Shown here: piece after piece, positions 1 to 13,332 of the stretch
How positions within the stretch are numbered: position 1 is the stretch's first letter
How the letters are laid out: every line of letters begins with the position of its first letter
Assembly: GCF_963675165.1 (NCBI RefSeq)
Contig: NC_087393.1
Span: 5,614,202 to 5,678,201 of the forward strand
DNA: 64,000 bases
Direction of reading: 5' to 3'
Source of the DNA: Halichondria panicea
Lineage: Eukaryota; Porifera; Demospongiae; Suberitida; Halichondriidae
The notes under the pieces: generated by a model
What the model saw: only the letters and a program-made list of their open reading frames with translations
Database searches by the model: none
What the model was told of the DNA's origin: nothing
Made by a program: the position numbers and the translations under genes

Positions 1-2386
1 TCCTATCTCATCATTCTACCTCTTTGTGACAAGTCAACCTCCATCCTCTAACAACACTGACGAGATTGTGAGTGGCTCAGTTGATTGTTCGAAACCTCCC
101 TCAGGCTCCCTGTCACACACACCACACTCACCACCCACACCACACTCACCACCCTCACCCACCACCCACACACATGCAGGTGGATTGGCAGGGCCTGGGG
201 CAATCAGACACCTTCTACTCCTGGGTCATAACACTCCTTGGAATAGCCATCCTCTCCACTTCTCTGGTTCTAATGTGTCTACCATTCCTTTCATTTTTTC
301 GAGTTTTGATAGTGTTCAATTTTCTCATCCTCATCACAAGTGGTCTCACCTATGCATTAGCGTTCAGACCCTGGGTCATCTTGGCTTCATATTGTATTCG
401 TGGTGTTGGATTCAGCATGTCCGAAGTGTTGCTGATAGGTTACATCAGTGTCACTCCCAGATTACTGCCTCGGGTGGACAACAAGAGAAGAATAAAATCT
501 ACGTTCAGTGTCAAGGACAGATATCTTGCAATTACCCTCATATTTCGAGCAATTGGGTGGCCCATAGGACTAGGTTAGTTGAAATGTACGGTGACTGTAC
601 ACTCTTCAAAGTTGCACAAGTTTCTAAATTGCAATTTCATGATTGCAGGTATTTCAGCGCTGATGGCACAGTACAGGGACACAGTGGACCAGTTTCGATG
701 GCCAGGGTGGGCTAACGCAACAGTTAGTATTCTGTATGCATTTATCTTCTTCATCACGTTTCGTAAAGTGGAGAGTGGTACTGCCAAAGCTGGAGAAGGG
801 AGATCTACTACAACATGGTGTCACTGTCAGTGTGTGTTCTTCAAGGACCATCTTTCTACAGACAAAATGAAGTCAACGCTCAAGAAAATACGACTAAGAA
901 ATGTCTTAGTAAGTATCCCTAAACACAACGAAGCATAATCCACAAAGAAAATTGACTGGCTATATATACCACGTACGTGTGCTGTGCATGCAGTCCTAGT
1001 GTAATTAACCATGCAGCTATAGAAATACAATTTTCAATGTCTTCTTTCCCAATGTATAGGTGTGCGTGTACCTGGCTTTCTCTGGGCACCTAATGACGTC
1101 CACTGGCTCTATCCTCGGCACCCTTGTACCTCTTATCCTTAGTGACCACTTTGGATTCGATATTGACTTCATCTCTTACTTCACACTCGGTGTCTTGGCT
1201 ACTTCATTCGTTGGTGCTATAATACTGTGAGAACAATGGAGCTGATCTAATAGACTAGCGTGCATGTTCGTCTGATGCAGTATAACACCATACTTGTCTA
1301 AGACATTGTCTTCCATGTTGTGCTAGAATGTATGCACCTGAATGCACAATAATTGCTCTATTTTCCCTACATAATTTATATAGGATTGTCCTAAAATGCC
1401 TGAGGGTGAACAATCGTTATTTGTTTGCTGTGGTACTTGCAGCTAGTATATGCGGGACTGTTCTGGCATCTGATTGGCAGGCTATTGGCGAGGATCCATG
1501 TACATTGTCAGGTTTCAATTCAAGCCAGCATTTTGAACCACCTGAAGCTCTGTCTGAGCTAAGAGATGTGTGCTTGTCTCAGAATGGAGATTGTTACTGG
1601 AACCAAGATTCAGAGCTGACAGGAACTTATTGCTCTCTTTGTCGGCCAGTATGTCGCTCAACTTCCATGACCATCAACCTTGCTCAGTTCTGTGTAGCAG
1701 TGGTCCTGATTCACCTGTCCGGACTAATTGGTTGGACGGCCATTTTGGGAGTGGCCACAGACTACACCCCTCATCACCTTCGGGTGAGTACACTAGGTTG
1801 TCTAATTCATCAGGTTCCCATGCACCGGGCCTCATAACGTGTACTTACAATGATGTTTGTCAAATTACTGGTTTTTCTGTAGAGTGTGGTTGTTGGACTA
1901 ATGTTTATGATGGATGGTGCTTCATGGCTGCTAACACCTCTGTGGAGTAAGTTGCATGACAATGCTAATAATTATAAAGATTAGTGGCAAGTCTCTTTAG
2001 TGGTATGTCTTAGTACGTGGTGTTCCCTTAATGGCGTCCACCATGGAAGCTGGGCATAATAAAATTAGTATGCAGCCAGTCCCAAATCTTAGCCCTCAAT
2101 ATAATGCAAGTTTCAACTCATGTTAACTAACAAGCGGCCCACCTAATTATCTAACGTACAACCACTGTTGAGAAAGCATTGATGTCGATGCTCTGGTATT
2201 CTAACACTACCCCCTCACACACATGCAGGTATCTCCATATATAACCTGGTAGGCAGACGGACGTTTGCACCAATGTCAGTGTGGAGTGGGATGCAGCTGG
2301 TCAGTCTCATCGGACTACTGCTGCTCTACAAACTGTTGGGACCAATCAAGAAGCCACAAATGACTCACAAACTTGTGCCTCTTTAG
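1..2386 (+). CDS. Major facilitator-type multipass transporter, 3' part
   Basis: Partial gene entering from the left edge. Exons read by splice motif and phase: 1-67, 180-573, 649-908, 1060-1226, 1384-1783, 1883-1946, 2229-2386 (stop TAG). All junctions keep one frame. The protein has many hydrophobic segments, e.g. VITLLGIAILSTSLVLMCL, then FRVLIVFNFLILITSG, and near the C-terminus LVSLIGLLLLYKLLG. A large hydrophilic loop with several Cys (in exon 1384-1783, around CTLSGFNSS and CYWNQD) lies between membrane segments and is probably lumenal or extracellular. Family knowledge: the pattern resembles MFS carriers, possibly MFSD8/CLN7-like, but no diagnostic MFS loop motif is visible in this part, so the subfamily and substrate are unknown. 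It converges with the kinase gene, with only about 90 bp between the stop codons. Confidence 0.6.
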
Positions 2387-2478
2387 TATTTTGTGTGTTT
2401 CCAAGCAAATTGTAACAAAATGATTGAACAGATATTTGAGATGGTTATGTACAAGTGTGCAGACTGGTAGTGCTATGG

Positions 2479-3673
2479 CTATGAAGAATTGCCAATGAGT
2501 GGCTTTTGGTATGTTCTTTGTAGTTGCAAGTACAGATTGTTGGCTTCTCTTAGAGGTGCAGCCAGTACATGAGCTCTCCTGTCAGGGATCATGTCCCCAG
2601 CATGCCAGTGGGTGAGGTTCTCAATAGGAGAGTCAAGATATGTGTGGATACTGCCAAATGTTGGCCTTTTGCTGGCATCAGGATTCCTGCATATAAACAC
2701 AGGGCAGTGTGTAGAGTCAAATCATTGCTACAATTAACACATTATGTTAGACAATTTTATTACTTGCTAAATGTACCAGAATACAGCTGCAATTGAACTG
2801 ACCAGCACTCCACCATGAGATGGTATATAGCCCTGGGGCAGCCTGGTGGTGGGGCCTGACAGTGCTTGCTGCTCACAAGAGCTATCACCTGTACACACGG
2901 CACACAATCATTAGAACAGACAAAAACAAGTGTTTAAGCTGGCGCTGTGCTAATGCCTCTCACCATGTTTTTGCTTTCGCTCAAAAGTATTAGAGTGTTA
3001 TATTAGTTTCTATAATGAATTTTATATTAAAGTTAGCTTATCTATATAAAGTCACTGAGAAGAAAAGACTTATTTACATGCATCTATTGTTGGTATTATG
3101 TGGCTTACCAGGACCTCAAGAAAGAAGAAAATTGATTCTTCCAGGATCAGTGTATATAATATTAAGAAGAAAAGACTTGTGTACATGCATATTGTTATCT
3201 ATTATTATTGTTATATGGTAGTGTTTTGTGGCTTACCAGGCCCTCAAGACAAAGATGATTCTGCCAGGAGGATCTGGATCTGGATCTTTTTCTCACACAT
3301 GGGGAATGAGCGCGCATGCGCATTACATCCACAGGAATAATTAAAGGGTGTGTCCAAAGAGATCAATTTCACAAATGGCTACTGCTAGCTAGCTGTTTTA
3401 AGATATATTTTCTGAGTAATGTAGCTAACAAAAAGCTAGCGCTTTAGTGCAAGGCTAACTCATATGTTAAATAGAAAGTTTGTGCGGACAGATGATGCTA
3501 TGAAAGATTCTGAAGAGACTGCAACAGCCTTCAATGTGAGTCAAACTAGCCATAACTCGAGAAAGAAGCTTTAGTTTGCTAATCCACGAATCAAAATCCA
3601 AGAGAACGTGGCTAGAAGCCTATAGAAGCTGTTAGCTTTCGTCGAATTGCAACCGTTGAGCAGTTACAGCTGG

Positions 3674-3716
<43 letters not shown>

Positions 3717-5278
3717 AGTCAGCTTTACCGTATCCCTCGTGCGGCTACGCCTCGAGGCATAACAACAATAAACTACCATATCTAGTAGCCATGACGACTT
3801 ACAATAGGGTTGGTGAGTTCGTTGAAAGGTTTCTCTCCAATTGACCATATCTCAAACAATACCATCCCATAACTCCACACATCACTGGACGAGGAAAACT
3901 TGTTGTAGTTCAATGCCTGCAGATAAGCAAAGAGATGAAGCCATATTAGTATAGACTAGGTAAACATAATTATCATTACTTTTAAAAAGCTGAAACTTGA
4001 TTGTGAGAATGCACAACCTAACTCAAGAAGTTTGCTATCAAAACAGTGAAAAAGGCTTTTTTTACAATCACATGTACTTATACCTATACTATTCTGCAAA
4101 CGCATAATTATTATGTACCTCTGGAGCTGTCCACTTGACAGGTATGATTCCACCATGAGATTTGTAGTAATCATTCTCAACATCTCTGGCCATTCCAAAG
4201 TCTCCAATCTGAAATATTAGGAACAGGTAAAGATCATTAACCAGAAAAACTAAATATGAACGAAATGCCTTGATTAAAAGTCGCCCTCATATCCATACAG
4301 TGTTATTTCCCTCACCTTGCATGTCAGGTCATTGTTGAGCAGAATGTTGCGTGCAGCAAGATCTCTGTGAACAAAATTCTTCTTTGATAAGTAGCCCATT
4401 CCATTAGCAATGTCCTTAGAGAACTTGATGAACAATTGTGGCACCACTTCAGGCAGCTCTCTCTTGCTCACTCTAGGAGGGGATGGGGGGAGGTTGTGTC
4501 ATATTGTACAGCCTACTAGCCTAGCAACAGTGGAGTGTAAGGGTACCCATTTAGTCTATGACAGCAGTCAATTCTAAGCCACTTCCTGAAAACCAGCCAC
4601 AACCATTATACAAATTGTCTGCCACTTACTTTGGATGCAGTTTCTGTAAGAAGCTCCTCAGGTCGCCTTTGACCATGTACTCCAGTATCACTAGTGCCTA
4701 TGTGGGCAGAAAATAATAATACATGACGAAGGAGGACCCAGCGTTAAATAGAGCATTTTTGAACGACCATAACTTTAGTTTCGTTGGTCCAATAACATGA
4801 TTTCTGACAGCTTAGAGTAAACATATCTACAGTGTACCCCCACTCACTGGCTCCCCCACAGTGACGACCCCCAGCAGTCGCACCACATTGCAATGAGCAA
4901 ACTGTCCCATGATGGCTGCCTCCTGGAGCAGCTTGATCCTCTCTAAGTCAGAACAAGCCTTCACTGCCTTAATGGCCACCTCCACTGGCTGAGGGTTTAC
5001 CTCACTCTCCCATAGTCCGATGCTCACTGTGCCAAAGTGACCCGAACCAATCTGCCTGGTCACTCTGTGCGTGTGGGGGAGGGGGAGTAGAGTATTAATT
5101 ACACAAACATTCACACTGTCACAGTTTAACCAGGACAGCCAACTATTGCATGGACCAGTGTCTGCAGACAAAATGAAGGAAGCATTCTTAAAGACAAGAA
5201 AGCTATATTATGGTGTAACTTGAGTGCTTTTTGTTTGTGTACATACATTTCTTTGAGGGATACCTTACAGGGGCAATT

Positions 5279-5331
<53 letters not shown>

Positions 5332-8300
5332 ATATTCATTCAGCTACCCACTGGAAACGCCAACAAAAATGTTCATTAGAAACAGAAGCCAACTCACTCA
5401 CTATTGCATTAATGTGCATTCCAGATTAATCAAAAGTGTGTTGTCATCAAAGCAACTATTGGCACAACAACTAATCAATCAACGAAATACCTATTCTGAA
5501 ATGACACATAGCTAGAGAAATGTTTAAACTAGACGCTGTGGCTCCTGCTATGTGTATGCATGGTAGCAGGAAGGCATTGCATAGACTACACTACAGGTGA
5601 CTGGTACACAGTGAGGACAGAGGCTATAAGCATACGCCCTAGTTGAGAGGTAATTTACTTCAAAGAAAGAAAGAATATTTGAGGCTTGGCAGTGTATCTG
5701 CAAGTTTTCACATTACACGATTGGTAAACAATTATGAATGTTGACACAAACTGGTCAAGAAACCACAGCAAAAGATCTCAATCACTTTGAGCTCTAATTG
5801 TCATAAATTAGAACAGTCATTTTTAAGGACAATCATATGCCACACCTAATAGCCGCTAAGTGTCTGTTACCACTCCTAAGACAGATGCTAGCACGGATAC
5901 ACACTCTGGTTCTCCCTCACCTTATCTCAGAGCGTGGCAGCTCTCTGTACTTGTTCTCAGAGAGTTGTGTATAGAGGCCTGACTCGGTGGTGGCTGGAGC
6001 CCAATAGGTCTCCCTCTCCTCAAAGAACCTCAGACGATCGTACATCATCTCCTGTGGTTGTGGGTGTGGTTAGGTTTGGGGGGTGGTTAGGTAGGAGGAT
6101 ATACTTACAGAGTCTTGTTGGAAATCATCCTGCATTTCATAGTGGCATGAGTTAGCCATTCTCCGTTGATCCTGCAAACACAATGTTCATGCAATTATTC
6201 AACCACTGCATATAACTCTCAATGAACGTAATTATAGAATAGCTATATATACAGATGCACACCTCTGTTGGTACATAGGTGTAGTTGCAGCTCAACTCCA
6301 TGCTACTCCAGAGGCCATCAGGGTCAGAGTACGAATGGTCGTCACTAAGTGCCCTGCTCCACCTCTCCCTCGGCCCAGGCACTAGAGACCCACTCAGATC
6401 AAACTGAGGACTTCCTTCATGAGGGAGCAGCTTGTCATACTTCAATGATTGCACAAATTCTTCTTTTGTATCAGTTGGACTGTCAGGCTCTGCATAATCG
6501 TGGGAGGTCTCCTCCCTCTTGTTCACACGAGTTCTCACCCACCCCCCACATGATTGTGCTCTGCGTCGGTCCTGAAGGGGAGTGGAATCAGTTGATGCTT
6601 CTAGTACCGAGTAGCGATGTGTCTCGTTAGAGGCGCCCCCTCGTGATCTCGACTGACCCCTCGGGGGAACAGGGGGGGCTTGAATACCCGTACAAAGTTT
6701 TGTCGAGGGTCCAACACTTCTAGCTCTGTGGGGGGGCTTACAGTTTGGTGGAGACAAGCGATTATTTTGTAGAGCACTAGTTGAGAAGACACGCTCATTT
6801 CTTAAGTGCTCGTGGCTGCTTGTGCTCTGAGTGAGTGGGGAACTGCTTGTATTCTCGTATAGCGGGAAGAAGGAGCTGAAGATGCCTCTGTGCGATATCT
6901 CTCCATTTATGTAGTGATGGTTTGCATTTCTCTGATGAGGGTGTCTTTTTGAGACAACCTCTGTGCTGCGTTCAGCTGCTGAGATAGAAGCAGTGACATT
7001 GCGTGTTGTCCTGCTGTCTGCAAAGTGAGCAAATTTGGCAAGGATGCACACTTATACCTTCTAGTATACACAGTTGTGGACTATTACATTGCATGGGGGA
7101 TATTAAACTTGAAGGCATACTATAGCTAAGATTGTCCTGTAATGCAGTCTCCTAAGCCGCTAGCTCTATGATCTTAAGATAAATAGGTAGCCAAGAGATA
7201 AAGTGGGAGCATCAATAACTTGGCTGGTAAAATAGTTCAGGAATGGTCAAGTACAAGTGTTACTAGTCAGTCTAATGAGCTAAGACCACTCCTTGTGACT
7301 TAATATGATCTCACCACCTTAAAAAGCTGTTAGAAATGCACACCTATATCCCCTACTATAGCCTTCAAACAACCAAGAAGATTTGGCTGTACTTTCAGTT
7401 GCTTAAGAGTGCACACTGTACATACACACTGCCTCTATCACAAGGGCCAAGCCCAAAACACACTTTTTACTGCATGTAGATCTTGAGAGACTAAATGCAT
7501 TCTAGGCCAGAAATTAGAGCTGTAAAGTTTTGGGTTAGAAAAATATTAGTATACCTTATAAGCTCAAGCAGAACTATTGTGTCTTGAGGATACCAAACAT
7601 TAGCAAAACAAACACTCCACTCCAAGTGTAATTAGTGCGATGGGGTGAAAATAGTATATTACATGACTATAGAGCATTTGCAAGGCATCTATTGCTAAAC
7701 AGCTGTACTAGCCACTCACCTACTGAGGCTGACAGTTCCGGCACTCTTGGTGGTGAGTTGGATACCAGACTTGCAGATTGTTCCACTTTGACTCCCTTTG
7801 TGCGCAGACAGAAGACAAGCACAAACACGAGCACTACCAGGATCACTAATAACAGTACTCCAACAATTATAAACGCAATAGCCTCGGGCGAGATCTTTAT
7901 CACATATCCAGGTGGTGGTGGTGGGTTTGGTGGGCCACTGGTAGTGTTAGTCTGTGTGGAGTGTGTGGTTGGTGGAGGTGTGGGCGTGGGGGTGGGGGTT
8001 GTGCAGGGAAGAGACGGTGAGATTGGCAATAGTGGTTGGCCAGTCATTCCACTGCGCTTTGTTCTTTGGATCCTTGGGCAGTTACTGAAATTGGCTTTGT
8101 GGCAAAATGCTTTCATCTTTGAGAGCTGCTCTTCAGCCAAACTGAAATTTAACGTCTTTTCTGCAATGAAAAATGAAAATGAAATGAGAATGTTAGGGAA
8201 GCTGCATACGTAGTATTTGCGCCTACTTACTTATAGTAATGCCATAACAGAGCCTATTATGCTGCTAGGAGGGAACACTGACTGCTCAATTTGTTGAGGA

Positions 8301-9196
8301 CATATGTTAGCCAATGGTATGCACGGTGACTAACGTGTAAGGTGTGTGTGTGTAGGTGCACTGGGTGTTTAATAGTTGTGTATATGGGATCAGAGTGCAC
8401 ACATTACTGAAAGTTGCTAAATGGTATTGTCTACAGTTCTAGTCATGCAGGCATGCATCACACTAAAGTAAACATTAGCAGTAATTACACTAAACAAGCC
8501 AAACACTCACCAAACACAGTGGTGGTGATGAAGAGGGAAACGTTGTTGAGCATCTGCACTCTTTCATCACACAGGGCAAAGTTGCACAATGGTTCTTCAC
8601 TGCTCACATAGTAAAGCTTCTGTGATGATTCACTGGAGTGTGGTATTTGCATGGAACTGTTGCTTCTCGATATATGCAATCCAAACACATCTCCTGGTTG
8701 GATTGGAATTCCAACTCTACTTGTCCATTGCAGTGTATTTTTCCCGATGCAGCGAAATTCATCAGTGTCAACATAATCAGGACGATATCTTGCTGTCCAT
8801 AGAAGGTTGAACGTTTCACTTGCACTCTCTGGTCGCCATATCTGCAGTTCAAACTCTGAGTCACCATTAGCCTGCACAAGTAGCTCTCTGAGCAGGCCAG
8901 AACAAGTGAAGGGATAGTTGGGGAGAAGAGCTTGGAAGCCATCGCTGGGTAGTGAGAGAGTGGCTGCAGAGTCTTCAGACAATGAGGTTGGTGATGGAGG
9001 AGCACACGAGAGGCAACCAGAACAAGCCCCTAGGGAAAGAAATGCAGCCATTGGTAAGATCTACTAACTTACTATCAATACAACTTGGATTATAGCTAGA
9101 TTTTATAGGCATGCTGTGGCAGTGCCATTGTACAGACTTACAACATAAGATCCATAGTTGATACAAGTAGATAGATCTACTCTTTGATTTTCCCAT
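2479..9196 (-). CDS. Receptor tyrosine kinase, single-pass, mucin-like stalk
   Basis: Complete-looking RTK in many exons. ATG at 9196 begins a short signal-like exon ([18 protein letters not shown]) spliced in phase to the ectodomain exon (about 8510-9025), a Cys-poor beta-rich region with [11 protein letters not shown] and [13 protein letters not shown] Thr/Pro-rich stalk ([11 protein letters not shown]) leads to the membrane helix [20 protein letters not shown] (about 7800-7870). A long juxtamembrane exon (6265-7023) carries Pro-rich APPVPPRG and several Tyr. Kinase exons run 5065 to 2479: GSGHFGTV loop, VAIK lysine, [10 protein letters not shown] catalytic loop (about 4370), GDFGMARD with YYKS activation loop (about 4190), [29 protein letters not shown], stop at 2479. 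HRDLAARN and WTAPE indicate a tyrosine-specific kinase, and all catalytic residues are present. It would act at the plasma membrane; the ligand is unknown. It does not fit a vertebrate RTK class that I can name. Confidence 0.88.
2960..3790 (-). other. RTK intron with imperfect tandem duplication
   Basis: Stretch between the kinase exon ending NELTNPI and the exon starting [10 protein letters not shown]. It holds an imperfect direct repeat of about 120 bp (about 3065-3160 and 3190-3290), each copy containing TGTGGCTTACCAGG followed by CCTCAAGA and an ATTCT(T/G)CCAGGA block, plus a CA microsatellite at 3678-3714. On the sense (minus) strand each copy contains a CTGGTAAGCC donor-like site. I see no coding signal in the stretch. 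Confidence 0.5.
5277..5331. repeat. (TG)n microsatellite in RTK intron
   Basis: About 27 TG units inside the intron separating the juxtamembrane exon (about 5935-6055) from the first kinase exon. On the gene's sense strand it reads (CA)n. The rest of the 5070-5920 interval shows nothing recognisable. Confidence 0.95.
7052..7666 (-). other. RTK intron, no gene seen
   Basis: AT-rich interval between the long juxtamembrane exon and the transmembrane exon. Frames are broken on both strands and I see no repeat or RNA gene. Confidence 0.5.
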
Positions 9197-9438
9197 TCTT
9201 GCAAGGTAGTCCAGATCTAGCTAGTTAATGGATCTAGCTACATTGACTGCTACATGTACCAATAGTTAACCAGTTAACTATATCCGCAATCTAGACCCGC
9301 CCCTCACTTGCCTTGGAATGTGTGGGTGTATGACAGTTTACTCAAAGTGGCCATTTATTTTGCACACACCAAATACAATGGCTATAATACTGAATACAAT
9401 CAAACTATCTATAGGGAGTACCGAAAAGTATGGCTAAT

Positions 9439-11508
9439 TTAGTCATCTATTTTTCCAAAATATTGCTCAAATTGTTGTGCATGGGTCGTTAGTCCTCTCC
9501 GAGGTATAGCTAATTGATCAGTGTTGATACTGACCTCTTCATCACCTCCATCTTCATCTTGGTCTTGATTGCCTAAAGGAGCCCTTTCAGCACCACCACT
9601 AGCAACTATTTTGTCGGCAAATTCCGCATCACTGGTGGTTGTTTCTAACGCCAGCGTACTAGCAATGGGAGGATGCCGGGGAAGATTCATCATCCTCAGT
9701 TTCTTGGACAATTTCGCACCACTGGTTATTGTTTCCTTTGCCATAGGAGGAGGAGGGTTCAAACGAAATAGCATGCCCAGCTTATTTGATTCTTTTATGA
9801 AACTCAACGTGGTTGTCTCGAATATTTGATCCTCGTTTTTGAGCATGGCTACGTATCCATCGATAAGGAGAGACTGTCGACTGCAGTTGATATAGAACTG
9901 TTCCCCCTCCTTCCATTCACGGTGACTGACTGGAGTGGACCTACACATTAGGTAGGAATATCTCGTCTGCACTCGACTATGGAGACAGAATCTGGCTTGG
10001 TGCACTTGGACTGCAGGTTTCAGTTGTAATGGCCCGTTGCTACGACCGAAACTGAAACCACTGGACACATAGAGTGGTAGAGAGGGCTTGCTTTTTTTGT
10101 AACTATCATATTCATCTCGCATAGTACTCAGTGGGTACTTTATTTCCTCTCGTTTTTTTCGATGACCTACCCAGTAGGCGATGAGGAACTCATTAGGATG
10201 AGCTGAATCTCCTGTTTGGGTGATGTAGAATTGAGATGCTTTGTCAGGATCATCTGTTCCGCATATGAGTAAATTTTCATTTTCCTCATTGTCTTCAATA
10301 GCCCAGTACACGTCTTCTCTTCCAACAGTGCAGGAGATGAGGAAAGGACCCTCTGCATGTATAGAATAGAACAACAAGCATAATCATCTCTGCATGTATA
10401 GAATAGAACACCAAGCATATCATCTCTGCATGTATAGAATAGAACACCAAGCATATCATGCAGTAAGTATATACCATGGATAAGTAAATTACATAAATAC
10501 AGTAATTATTATGTAAGTCTTACCAAAAGTGTCACCTCTCTTGAGAATGTAACTCTGCACAGCTCGTTGGAGGGCCGTTTGTAGAATGTGATTGTGAACT
10601 AGCTCGTAAATTGGCCGAATTTGAAAGCCTATAACAGCTTCATCTTCTGAATTTCTTGTGACCCTACCGTTGTCCATAATCCTCCCTATCATTCGAGCAA
10701 TTCTTGACTTGTGAACCTGGACTTTCTCTTTGGAGGCCGACAGCTTTCCAGAAGCAAATTGACTTGCTCCAATTTCTGCTCCAATTTTACGTTTTGTCTT
10801 TTCAAGGCTGGAAGTCACCACCTGGTATTCTATGGCACCCAGCTCTACAGCACTCACGTAGTGTGTGAGCCCGAAATTCTGCACAAACGCTTTGCAATCG
10901 TCAAAAATTCCTTTCTTCCCCTCATCGTTTGCCTTCTCAATATATTCCAATAGTTGTTGAGGTATAGAGTCAGTAGACTGTTCATGTTTTGAATACTCTA
11001 CTGGGTACCTGTCCAAAACACGATCGTAAATCCAAGTGGAGATGTTGTCTTCAAATTGTGTGTACATTCTGCCATCAGCCTTTACACTTAATAGCTCTTT
11101 TGGTTTATGAGAAAAGCGAGGGATGTCACTGAAAGTTGCAGTGAAGGCAATGGTTCGGGTTTTCACCCTGATTCCAGAAATGCTTACTGTCTCACTAGCA
11201 GTTCGTATCTGTTGTGCATCCATTCCAATTTTGACATGAGAAGTAGGATCATCCAATGATAGAGCAATCTTTTGCTGCTCCATTGAAATAGTTGCCACCT
11301 CTTCTTCATACTCCTCCTTGTCACCAGACTCTTCAGTCAGAGTAACGTTGTTGAGTTCTGCCTGGACCTCACACATTTGCAAGGAGCTCTTGTTTCTCCA
11401 CATGTGAGTATCAGTGACATTGAGACCTCTGCCCAGCCCCAGGGACTGGCATCTCGCAGGATCCAGGCTTTGACTTGCAGTATCCATGATTTGACTTGCA
11501 GTATCCAT
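9439..11508 (-). CDS. MACPF-domain protein with C-terminal beta-rich domain
   Basis: Two exons, 10524-11508 and 9439-10352, joined in phase 1 and summing to 633 codons including the stop. The MACPF family covers pore-forming immune and attack proteins and also non-lytic members. Seen: the signature-like FVQNFGLTHYVSAVELGA (about residues 210-230), followed by a helical stretch with Lys and Ser and the domain-closing segment VIGFQIRPIYELVHN. Exon 2 starts with GPFLISCTVGREDVYWA and later PLYVSSGFSFG, two similar short blocks that may belong to a beta-trefoil-like domain, then an acidic tail with DQDEDGGDEE. The first residues (MDTASQIMDTASQ) are a duplicated 7-residue motif, hydrophilic and not signal-like, so the protein may be cytosolic unless an upstream exon was missed. 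Pore-forming activity cannot be judged from sequence. The gene lies head to tail upstream of the RTK. Confidence 0.72.
10353..10460 (-). repeat. 36-bp x3 tandem repeat carrying the splice acceptor
   Basis: Three units of about 36 bp (TGCATGTATAGAATAGAACA...) in the only intron of the MACPF gene, directly abutting exon 2. On the sense strand each unit ends in TTCTATACATGCAG, identical to the true acceptor before AGGGTCC. Each unit therefore repeats the 3' splice site. Two units are 36 nt and the exon-proximal one 37 nt, so use of an upstream site would change frame. Confidence 0.9.
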
Positions 11509-11911
11509 GGTTTGACAGGAGCTATAAACTGCTTGACTGTACAGCCAGTATTAAATTATGTACGCCCACTCAATGACAAGTGTTTTCCCTTTGTGATAAT
11601 TATGGACCATTCCCTGCATGGAGACATAGTGTCCCACTATAATAGCTATTATCACTCACAAGCAGAGGCTGTAACAATGAGCATTATTATCCTCAACGCA
11701 CCGAGGCACTATACACTGTAGTTACACATGCACACACCATGCAGGTACCATTTGGCCATAGATGAATTGAATGTGACAAAGAATTGAGTTCACAGTAATC
11801 GAGTAGAAGAGAAAAGAATAGCTAACTATTAAATAAATAATTATGCTGGATATTTAAACAGCCTGGGTTCATTATAACATTGTCAGTCCATGATGATAGT
11901 TGATTGTCTTA
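11509..11911. other. Intergenic, MACPF gene to XPO6 3' end
   Basis: Contains the presumed promoter of the MACPF gene and the XPO6 3' UTR. No coding or repeat signal is seen. Confidence 0.5.
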
Positions 11912-13111
11912 TCAGCTTAGCTTGACAGAGCCAGCTGGGAGAGCTGCGTTGAGCACGGCAAAGTAGCGAAGGTCGTTCACGAACTGTCTCAGGTTTTGGA
12001 CAAACGATGGTAAATCCTGTGAGTGTGTGTGTGTGTGTTAAGGGAATGAGTGTGTGTGTGGGTGGGTGGAGTGAGTGGGTGTGTGTGTGGGTAGAGTGGG
12101 TGGATGGATGTAATAAGTGGTGAAGCTAATTACAGCACACTCAGCACATTTAGTGATGCAGTGTGATTGCTTACTTCGAATACTCGGTAGGCTTTGACGA
12201 GCTGACTCCTCTGCTCAGAGCTGAGTCCATCACTCCCCTCCACGTATCTGGGCAGAAACTGATCATGGTATACACTGAAGTCCACAGAGGCCATGTTGTA
12301 CACACACAGACACATCTCTTCTTGTAGCAGATCATGTGACTTCTGAACGAGAACTCTTAGCAATAGTTGCAGGAAAGGGTAGAGCACAGAGCTTTGAAAC
12401 TGAGCCTGAGGGGAATACAACATCAAACTACATTGGAATATAATAGTGCCCAATAATTATACCAAGTACATGATAGCAATGCAGCAGCAACCATAAGGCT
12501 TCAAGGTAGTCAGTGCAATATGCACGGTGGCTGAAATTCTCAAAACAGTGTGTGTGTGTGTGTGTGTGCGTGCGTGCGTGTGTGTGTGTGTGTGCTTGCT
12601 CACTCGAGAGTAGAGCTTGTGCTTGGTGTTGAGGGACTCTAGAGCTGTGAGGTTCTGTTTAAACACGGCAAGGTCAGACTGAAGAAATGATGCACCAAAA
12701 CACTGCAGGGAACAATCACACAGGTACATGTTAAATAGATATGAGGATTGACGTATTCTAGTAGAACATGTTGTGTCATTCGCTCTACTGCTGTGGATGG
12801 ATACAGTCACGTTACTTGTATGCCTGGCTAGTAGAAACGAACAATATGTGCTACTAGGTAATCCTAACAGAAAGTGAACTTGAGTAACTTCCTATCAACA
12901 TTGGAGGAGGAAGAAGCCAAGATGACTACGCTAAGCTTTGATATTCATAACATAATAGTATGCCATTAAACCCTTAAACCACAGGGAAGTTATCAGGAAA
13001 TGAATCACACACACACACACACTAGTACCTCCATTATTCTGAAGAACTCTCCCTGAGCTCCGTCACTAGGGGAGACAGCAGAGACTGGGAAGAAGTGTCT
13101 GTGTGTGTGCG

Positions 13112-13166
<55 letters not shown>

Positions 13167-13192
13167 GGGTGTGTGTGTGTGCGGGGTGTGTG

Positions 13193-13238
<46 letters not shown>

Positions 13239-13267
13239 GGGTGTGTGTGTGTGTGTATGTGTGTGCG

Positions 13268-13332
<65 letters not shown>

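Noticed and set aside
2569-2796. Plus-strand frame over the RTK C-terminus
   Set aside because: Shadow of the kinase exon [15 protein letters not shown] on the minus strand.
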